Assembly (NCBI GenBank): GCA_910584475.1
Contig: CAJUBD010000004.1
Location: forward strand, 1-64,000
DNA from: an uncultured Treponema sp.
Lineage (GTDB): Bacteria > Spirochaetota > Spirochaetia > Treponematales > Treponemataceae
Direction of reading: 5' to 3'
Length of the DNA stretch: 64,000 bases
Shown: positions 58,750 to 64,000 of the stretch, piece by piece
How positions within the stretch are numbered: the stretch's first letter is position 1
How the letters are laid out: every line of letters starts with the position of its first letter
Position numbers and translations under genes: made by a program
The notes under the pieces: model-generated
Told to the model about the DNA's origin: nothing
Seen by the model: only the letters and a program-made list of their open reading frames with translations
Databases searched by the model: none

Positions 58750-61224
58750 ATGAAAAAGTATTTGAAGGCGACCGCTTTGGTCGTGATGGCGTGTTTTGCT
58801 TGTACAAGCGTTTTCGCCGCAAAAGCAAAAAAGCGTAAGGCGAATTCAAAAGAAGCGGCATCGCCTGAGTATCAGTACGAAAAGGACGGCTGGAAAAGCG
58901 CGAAGATTGTTGGTGGCGGAATGATTCCCGGAATTATTTTCAACACCACCAAAAAGGGCGTGGCGTATGTGCGCACCGATATGGGCGGCGCATATCGGTG
59001 GCTTCCTGAAAGCGAAAGTTGGAAACCGCTTACGGATTTTGCAGGCGTTGAAGATTACGGTCGCTTGGGAATCGCATCGCTTGCGACTGACCCCGTTGAG
59101 CCGAATCGCCTTGTGATTGCCTCGGGAACGTACACAAACGATTGGGATCCTACGCCTGCCGAAATGCTTGTCAGCGAAGATTACGGCGACAGTTTTGTTC
59201 ACGTCAAAATGTACAAGAGCGATGGCACTGCGATGAAGTTCGGCGGCAATATGCCTGGGCGCGGTTGCGGTGAACGCCTTGCGATTGACCCTAACAACAA
59301 CAAGATTATCTACTTTGGCTCGTTCGGCGACGGGCTTTGGCGTTCGCGCGATTATGGTCACACTTGGGAAGAAGTGAAATCGTTTCCCGCGAAAGGCAAT
59401 GTTTACGACGACGACTTTGCGAAGTGGAACAAGTTCGAGCATTATTTTGGAATTCTTTGGGTGATGTTTGACCCTGCTTCTGGCACGGCGGGCGGCGGTT
59501 CAAAGAATATTTATGTTGGCGTGGCGGACACTAGTGACACGATTTTTGAATCGAACGACGCGGGCGCGACTTGGCATCCCCTTGCGGGCGCTCCAGACAT
59601 CGGCGAGGATATGGTTGGCGACTCATCCGAATATTCAAAAAAATATTCCACCTATCCGAAAAATTATCAAGAAGGTCGTGCCGCGCTTCGCAAACAGAAA
59701 AAGCACGCGCACGCAACTGGTGATGTTTGCTCGTGCGAAAAATATTATCCAATCACGGCGACATATTCTCCTAAAGGCGAAATGATTGTAGCCTACAACG
59801 CGGGCTTTGGACCATACACATCAAGTCGGTGGGGCGGCGCAATTTGGAAATACAACTTTGCCAAAAAAGAATGGAAGGACATTTCGCTTCCAAAACATGA
59901 CGCTGACCCAAGCGCCGTGACGCGAGACAGAGGAGCAGGAAGCGTGGCTGTGGATTGGCAGAACCCCGACACTTTGATTGCAGTTACTTTAAATGAATGG
60001 TGGCCCGACGAAATCATCTATCGTTCTACCGACGGCGGAGAAAAATGGAATCCGATTTGGACATTCGGAAATTATCCTGAGCGCATCAATAAATACACGC
60101 TTAACATAAAGGACAGTCCGTGGCTGGATTTCGGCGAGCAAAAAGAGTTGCCGGAACAAAGCCCCAAACTCGGCTGGTGCATCGCGGACATTGAAATTGA
60201 CCCATTTGATTCCAATACGATGATGTATGGAACCGGAGCGACTCTTTACGGAACTCATAATCTCACGGATTGGGACAAAGGCAAAAAAGTTAATATCAAA
60301 GTTATGGCGGCGGGAATCGAAGAGTGCGCGATCCTCGACTTAATCAGCCCGCCAAAAGGCGTTCACTTGATTTCAGGAATGGGTGACATAGGCGGCTTCG
60401 TGCATCACGATTTAAAGAAAGCCGACAACATGATAACGAATCCTTGGATTAGCGGCGTTTCCTGCCTAGACTATGCCGAAGACGATCCGTTCTTTATCAT
60501 AAGAATGGGCGACGGAAAGTTTATGTATTCCGAAGATGGCGGCGAGCGATGGACTGGCGCACAGTCATATATCGACGGCGCGAACACGGGGTGGGGCGGA
60601 ACTGCGGCGGTTTCCGCGAAAGCGTCTTCAATCGTCTGGGCACCCTCAAATCTTGTAGCGCATTGGTCAACTGATTTGGGCAAAAAGTGGACGCAGTGCA
60701 AAGGATTGCCCGCAGGCGCAAAAGTGGTTTCTGATCGCAAGAACGACAAAAAGTTTTATGCTTATGGCGACGGAAATTTCTATGCGAGCGAGGACGGCGG
60801 AAAGACATTCTCAATGGTTAACTCAACTTGGAACGCGGCGAAAAAAGAAGTTTCGGCCAGCGACTTGGGCGCGGCACTAATTGAAGGGCACATTTGGTTT
60901 GCGGCGGGAAAGGCTGGACTTTGGCACAGCGAGGACGGCGGCAAAACTTGGACGGAAACCTCAGGCTTTGACGATGCGATGATTATCGGATTCGGCAAGG
61001 GCAAGGACGGAAGCGGCTATCAGGCTTTGTACACAAACTCAAAGATTCGCGGCAAGTATGGCATCTATCGTTCCGACGACAAAGGGGCGACATGGGTTCG
61101 CATCAACGACGACAACAATCAGTTCGGTGCCGCGAACAGCACAATCACAGGCGATCCACGCATCTACGGCCGCGTCTACATAGGCGCGAACGGTCGCGGA
61201 ATTTTGTATCGCGATTTGGAATAA
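58750..61224 (+). CDS. GH74 endo-xyloglucanase, secreted
   Basis: An 824-residue secreted enzyme with a cleavable signal (MKKYLKATALVVMACFACTSVFA). It has the double seven-bladed propeller of GH74: VGGGMIPGI, first catalytic Asp in YVRTDMGGAYRW (about 77), GNMPGRGCGERLAIDPNNN, repeated Asp-box motifs (SRDYGHTWEEV, STDGGEKWNP, SEDGGKTWTE, SDDKGATWVR), and the second catalytic Asp in LISGMGDIGGFVHHD (about 543). It cuts the xyloglucan backbone outside the cell and is the strongest substrate marker of the locus. Shine-Dalgarno TAGGAG. Confidence 0.94.
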   Translation: MKKYLKATALVVMACFACTSVFAAKAKKRKANSKEAASPEYQYEKDGWKSAKIVGGGMIPGIIFNTTKKGVAYVRTDMGGAYRWLPESESWKPLTDFAGVEDYGRLGIASLATDPVEPNRLVIASGTYTNDWDPTPAEMLVSEDYGDSFVHVKMYKSDGTAMKFGGNMPGRGCGERLAIDPNNNKIIYFGSFGDGLWRSRDYGHTWEEVKSFPAKGNVYDDDFAKWNKFEHYFGILWVMFDPASGTAGGGSKNIYVGVADTSDTIFESNDAGATWHPLAGAPDIGEDMVGDSSEYSKKYSTYPKNYQEGRAALRKQKKHAHATGDVCSCEKYYPITATYSPKGEMIVAYNAGFGPYTSSRWGGAIWKYNFAKKEWKDISLPKHDADPSAVTRDRGAGSVAVDWQNPDTLIAVTLNEWWPDEIIYRSTDGGEKWNPIWTFGNYPERINKYTLNIKDSPWLDFGEQKELPEQSPKLGWCIADIEIDPFDSNTMMYGTGATLYGTHNLTDWDKGKKVNIKVMAAGIEECAILDLISPPKGVHLISGMGDIGGFVHHDLKKADNMITNPWISGVSCLDYAEDDPFFIIRMGDGKFMYSEDGGERWTGAQSYIDGANTGWGGTAAVSAKASSIVWAPSNLVAHWSTDLGKKWTQCKGLPAGAKVVSDRKNDKKFYAYGDGNFYASEDGGKTFSMVNSTWNAAKKEVSASDLGAALIEGHIWFAAGKAGLWHSEDGGKTWTETSGFDDAMIIGFGKGKDGSGYQALYTNSKIRGKYGIYRSDDKGATWVRINDDNNQFGAANSTITGDPRIYGRVYIGANGRGILYRDLE

Positions 61225-61244
61225 TCCCCTTCGTTCCAAACGAT

Positions 61245-61276
61245 GAACGGTCTGGCTTTTAAAAGCCAGACCGTTC
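61245..61276. terminator. 32-bp perfect palindrome after GH74
   Basis: GAACGGTCTGGCTTTT and its exact complement with no unpaired centre, 21 bases after the GH74 stop. A strong hairpin but no T tract follows, so it may be a terminator of another type, an mRNA 3' stabiliser or a protein-binding palindrome. Confidence 0.5.
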
Positions 61277-61359
61277 GTAGAAAGTCAACTTTTGAAATGG
61301 GTAGTTTCGCGACATATTGTAACGGAAATCACGGAAAAAGAACATAGTTTCCCCATAAC

Positions 61360-62274
61360 TTATTTGGAGAACCTTCGAGCAAACTCGCTGTCGATGTACT
61401 CGATATAATTTCGTCTGCCTACACGCGCTTTATGGTCGATGTACCAATCGTAACTTTCCTGCAAACCTTTTTTCAAGTCCTTCAGACCGCCTAAAAGCCT
61501 TTTCTGCCTGTCCACATTCAAAAAGTATTCATAGTCATAAAAGCAAAAATAGTTCCGCCACGGAATATTCCCCTGTACCTCGACAAATTCACATGATTTT
61601 CCGATGATTCCATAGCAAAGCGAAACCCAATCCCGAATGGAAATAGAATCTTCATTTCCAACATTAAAAATCCTGTCGCTTGGATGGCGCTGCAAAATTA
61701 CCTCAAGAAAACGGCACAAATCAAGGACATTAAAAAATTGCAGATTCATTTTACCATCGCGCGGGACATAAAATTTCCTATCCAATTCCGCGCAGTCGAA
61801 AACAAACGCCTCGCGATAGACATTGTTTTTTGCTCCGTACAAATAGGGCGGCCGCACAATATACGCGTTCGGAACGGACTCAAGAAGCATCTGTTCCGCG
61901 GCGATTTTATTCAATCCATAGTCGCCCCAAAAAGAATTTCTCCCGGTCGATTGGTTCTCAGAAAAGGGACGCGCATTCGTCTCAGGATACACCGCGCTTG
62001 AGCTCAAAAAAATATAATCGCGAAATCGTACGCCTGAATCAAGCAAGTCCTTTATATCGTCCGCAGAATAAGCCGTCATGTCTAATATCGCGTCAAAATA
62101 AGTGTTCCTCAATATGCCATGTAAAAAATGTCTGTCCGCCTTGATACAATAGCAGTTTTCCGGCTGGGGTCTCGTTCCCCGATTTAAAACAAAAACATCG
62201 TTGCCCTTTTCCGAAAAATATTCTGCCACACATTGGCTTACAAAGACTGTGCCGCCTGTAATGAGAATCCTCAT
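61360..62274 (-). CDS. NAD-dependent epimerase/dehydratase family protein
   Basis: A 304-residue extended short-chain dehydrogenase/reductase. The N-terminus RILITGGTVFVSQCVAEYF is a variant of the GGTxFxG nucleotide-binding loop; FLSSSAVYPE and YGLNKIAAE provide the Ser and Tyr-x-x-x-Lys catalytic residues. It resembles sugar-nucleotide or isoflavone-reductase-like epimerases; substrate unknown. The start at 62274 is set by TTGACA-N17-CATACT ending 6 bases before the ATG. It is convergent to GH74. Confidence 0.82.
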   Translation of the reverse strand: MRILITGGTVFVSQCVAEYFSEKGNDVFVLNRGTRPQPENCYCIKADRHFLHGILRNTYFDAILDMTAYSADDIKDLLDSGVRFRDYIFLSSSAVYPETNARPFSENQSTGRNSFWGDYGLNKIAAEQMLLESVPNAYIVRPPYLYGAKNNVYREAFVFDCAELDRKFYVPRDGKMNLQFFNVLDLCRFLEVILQRHPSDRIFNVGNEDSISIRDWVSLCYGIIGKSCEFVEVQGNIPWRNYFCFYDYEYFLNVDRQKRLLGGLKDLKKGLQESYDWYIDHKARVGRRNYIEYIDSEFARRFSK

Positions 62275-62280
62275 TTTTCT

Positions 62281-62309
62281 AGTATGACTATTCCAAGAGG
62301 ATTTGTCAA
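62281..62309 (-). promoter_or_regulatory. Leaderless promoter of the epimerase-like gene
   Basis: Minus strand consensus TTGACA (62304-62309), 17 bases, CATACT (62281-62286), then 6 bases and the ATG at 62274. No Shine-Dalgarno. Confidence 0.68.
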
Positions 62310-62476
62310 TGTATCGATAGAAATGTATCGATGAAAAGGCGCAGGGCGAAATGACAAACTGTGCCGCGATGGGAAAGGGCGGCGGCGAAAGGTACATTTG
62401 CTTTTTATTGGTTTCCGCGCTCCGAATGCATAAGTTGATTTTACGCCGTCAGTCTCAAGACAGGCGGCTGTAAAAC

Positions 62477-63556
62477 TTATTTCAAATATTCTTTCAAGAA
62501 TTCTTCAATCTTGTCAAATGGAATTATGTCTTTCTTGTCATACAAATCAGTGTGCACCGCGTCTGGAACTATGAGTAGCTCCTTGTTGTCTGTGTAGGGA
62601 TTGTCCTTTATCATATCGGCGTAGGCATCGCGGCTCATATAGCACGAGTGCGCCTTTTCTCCATGAATGATGAGAACCGCCGAACGGATTTCATTCGAGT
62701 ACTTCAAAATTGGCATGCCTGCGAAAGTAGCGTTGCCAATCACATTCCATCCTTCGTTCGAGTTCAACGAGCGTTCGGCATAACCGCGCGGAGTTTTGTA
62801 GTAGTCGTAATAATCCTTGACAAAAAACGGCGCGTCCGCTGGAAGTTCATCCGCAACACCGCCTGCACGAACGTATGTTCCGTTTTTGTAATCTATAGTG
62901 CGCTGTGCGTTGAGCGCTTTTTTCGCTTCGTAGCGAGCATCCGCATTGTCGGCCTCATCGAAATATCCTTTCGCCGCGATACGCGTCATGTCGTACATAG
63001 TTGAAGCGACAGTCGCCTTGATTCGCGTGTCTATGGTAGCGGCGTTCAAAGCCATTCCGCCCCATCCGCAGATTCCAAGAATCCCGATTTTTTCACTGTC
63101 GATGAAATCCTGCGTGGAAAGAAAGTCTACCGCCGCGGAAAAATCCTCCGTGTTGATGTCAGGAGAAGCCATATACCTGACATTCCCGCCAGACTCTCCT
63201 GTGAACGATGGGTCGAACGCCAACGCGACAAATCCTCGCCGCGCAAGTTCATCGGCATATAATCCAGAAGCCTGCTCCTTTACCGCGCCGAACGGACCGC
63301 ATACCGCGATTGCCGCATGCTTCGCTTTCATATCGATATTCTTTGGCATATACAAATCGCCCGCCAAATCAATTCCGTAGCGATTGTGAAATGTCACTCT
63401 GTAGCGGACGACATTTTCACCCAGTTCAAATGTGTAGCCTTTTGCATTTGAAATGTCCTTCATTTTTGACCTCTTGTTTTTTCCTTGCGCGCTTGCAGTT
63501 GCAAACACGCACAATGCGACTGCCGCAACAGCGACAAGTTTTTTTGAAAGTTTCAT
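62477..63556 (-). CDS. Secreted alpha/beta-hydrolase (dienelactone-hydrolase-like)
   Basis: A 359-residue protein with a cleavable signal (MKLSKKLVAVAAVALCVFATASAQG). The hydrolase core has AVCGPFGAVKEQ, then ALAFDPSFTGESGG, an ILGICGWGGMALNAA nucleophile elbow where the usual Ser is Cys (G-x-C-x-G, dienelactone-hydrolase style), and a C-terminal LLIVPDAVHTDLYD with the His. A role in trimming esters of plant glycans is possible but not shown. The ATG at 63556 follows GAGGAAATTA. Confidence 0.8.
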   Translation of the reverse strand: MKLSKKLVAVAAVALCVFATASAQGKNKRSKMKDISNAKGYTFELGENVVRYRVTFHNRYGIDLAGDLYMPKNIDMKAKHAAIAVCGPFGAVKEQASGLYADELARRGFVALAFDPSFTGESGGNVRYMASPDINTEDFSAAVDFLSTQDFIDSEKIGILGICGWGGMALNAATIDTRIKATVASTMYDMTRIAAKGYFDEADNADARYEAKKALNAQRTIDYKNGTYVRAGGVADELPADAPFFVKDYYDYYKTPRGYAERSLNSNEGWNVIGNATFAGMPILKYSNEIRSAVLIIHGEKAHSCYMSRDAYADMIKDNPYTDNKELLIVPDAVHTDLYDKKDIIPFDKIEEFLKEYLK

Positions 63557-63660
63557 TAATTTCCTCTTAGAAAAAAATTGAAGTTTGCAACGCAAACCTT
63601 ATTTTATATTTCAAAATGAAAGATATTCTGTCTTGAAATTTGGACGAAATATAAATCCAT
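63557..63660 (-). repeat. Structured element, partial copy
   Basis: Minus strand: P2 GTTTGC-gtt-GCAAAC, then an AT-rich run ending TTTTTTTCTAAGAGG, the Shine-Dalgarno of the hydrolase gene. P3 is missing. Confidence 0.35.
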
Positions 63661-63686
63661 CCTCGCTTCGCAATTTTTCCTGCAAC

Positions 63687-64000
63687 TCAATTTTCAACGA
63701 GCGAAATCACGGCCTTGACATCGCCTTTGCCCAAAATGCGTTTCAATTCAGCTTGACTCATAGAGCCATCGGCAATTGCATCAAGAAAGCCAAGTCTTGA
63801 AAAACGGTAGGAATTGTGGTCGTAATAAATCACGAAAGTGTTCCCCCAAGTCAGCATAATGTCGCCGCATTTCGTGTCGATTTTCTCGTCGTTCTGGATG
63901 AGCTTGAACGGCAATGTTCCATACTTTTCAAAGTTGCTGTAATCGGTCATGTCAAGCGCGATTGGGTTTTCGCGGAGTTTTTCGGCAAATGCCTGTGCGG
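63687..64000 (-). CDS. Cyclophilin-like fold protein, C-terminal part (runs off the window)
   Basis: The frame stays open to the window edge, so only the last ~103 residues are seen. They read AFAEKLRENPIALDMTDYSNFEKYGTLP, then a metal-poor beta barrel (DIMLTWGNTFVIYYDHNSYRFSRLGFLD) and a C-terminal GDVKAVISLVEN. That matches the cyclophilin-like domain found alone or fused to flavodoxins. Enzymatic activity is unproven for the family. Residues beyond the edge could include a flavodoxin or signal peptide. Confidence 0.75.
   Translation of the reverse strand, partial: AQAFAEKLRENPIALDMTDYSNFEKYGTLPFKLIQNDEKIDTKCGDIMLTWGNTFVIYYDHNSYRFSRLGFLDAIADGSMSQAELKRILGKGDVKAVISLVEN

Noticed and set aside
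1..64000. tRNA, rRNA, riboswitch classes and prophage or transposase genes
   Set aside because: Scanned by eye for T-loop motifs, conserved riboswitch cores and transposase/integrase motifs; none recognised apart from the hairpin pair at the left edge.

Overview
The window looks like a chromosome segment of a carbohydrate-degrading spirochaete, most likely a gut or rumen Treponema. This is judged from protein family content only: TrpR-type repressor, ParA/ParB beside MraY, LemA, YggT-RecG, many lipoproteins with short spirochaete-like lipoboxes, periplasmic/outer-membrane barrel proteins, and YesM/YesN-type two-component regulation of a sugar ABC importer. No rRNA, tRNA or CRISPR array was recognised.

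Layout. 1-5.6 kb: an edge hairpin pair, a YegP/DUF1508 protein, an orphan DNA adenine methylase, TrpR, LemA, an MscS channel and a small membrane protein. 5.6-10.8 kb: a divergent pair (Rossmann methyltransferase / ParA-ParB), a small hypothetical and MraY. 10.8-19.5 kb: M20 peptidase, GalE, a frameshifted lipoprotein, a Na/Pi cotransporter, RecG (with a tandem repeat array at its 3' end) and YggT. 19.5-31.1 kb: lipoproteins, an oversized RarA, an outer-membrane barrel, AroA, an MBL-fold protein and a Memo-like lipoprotein. 31.1-36.8 kb: repeat-rich DNA with an acyltransferase remnant, then two lipoproteins and two outer-membrane proteins in one run.

36.8-61.2 kb is the main functional unit: a two-armed locus that fits xyloglucan breakdown. 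The minus arm carries GH31 alpha-xylosidase, GH59, two GH5 lipoproteins, an SGNH esterase, GH95, GH43 and a second esterase, several joined by ATGA overlaps. The plus arm carries a YesM/YesN-type sensor kinase and AraC response regulator, two ABC permeases, a binding lipoprotein, GH42 beta-galactosidase and a secreted GH74 endo-xyloglucanase. Backbone-cutting enzymes (GH74, GH5) have export signals while the side-chain enzymes do not, so branched oligosaccharides are probably imported and trimmed inside. The ABC ATPase and a beta-glucosidase are not in the window. The last 3 kb hold an epimerase-like protein, a secreted hydrolase and a partial cyclophilin-like protein.

Three patterns go beyond gene content. 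(1) A recurring structured intergenic element (stems P1-P2-linker-P3-P4 followed by a Shine-Dalgarno-like AAGGAG) occurs at least 15 times; stem sequences differ between copies but stay complementary. (2) Many genes have a -10 hexamer ending exactly 6-7 bases before the start codon, usually with a -35 box 17 bases upstream and no Shine-Dalgarno, which predicts leaderless mRNAs. (3) Three genes are out of frame at nine-base homopolymers, including both halves of the xyloglucan-locus two-component system: candidate contingency switches or sequencing errors.
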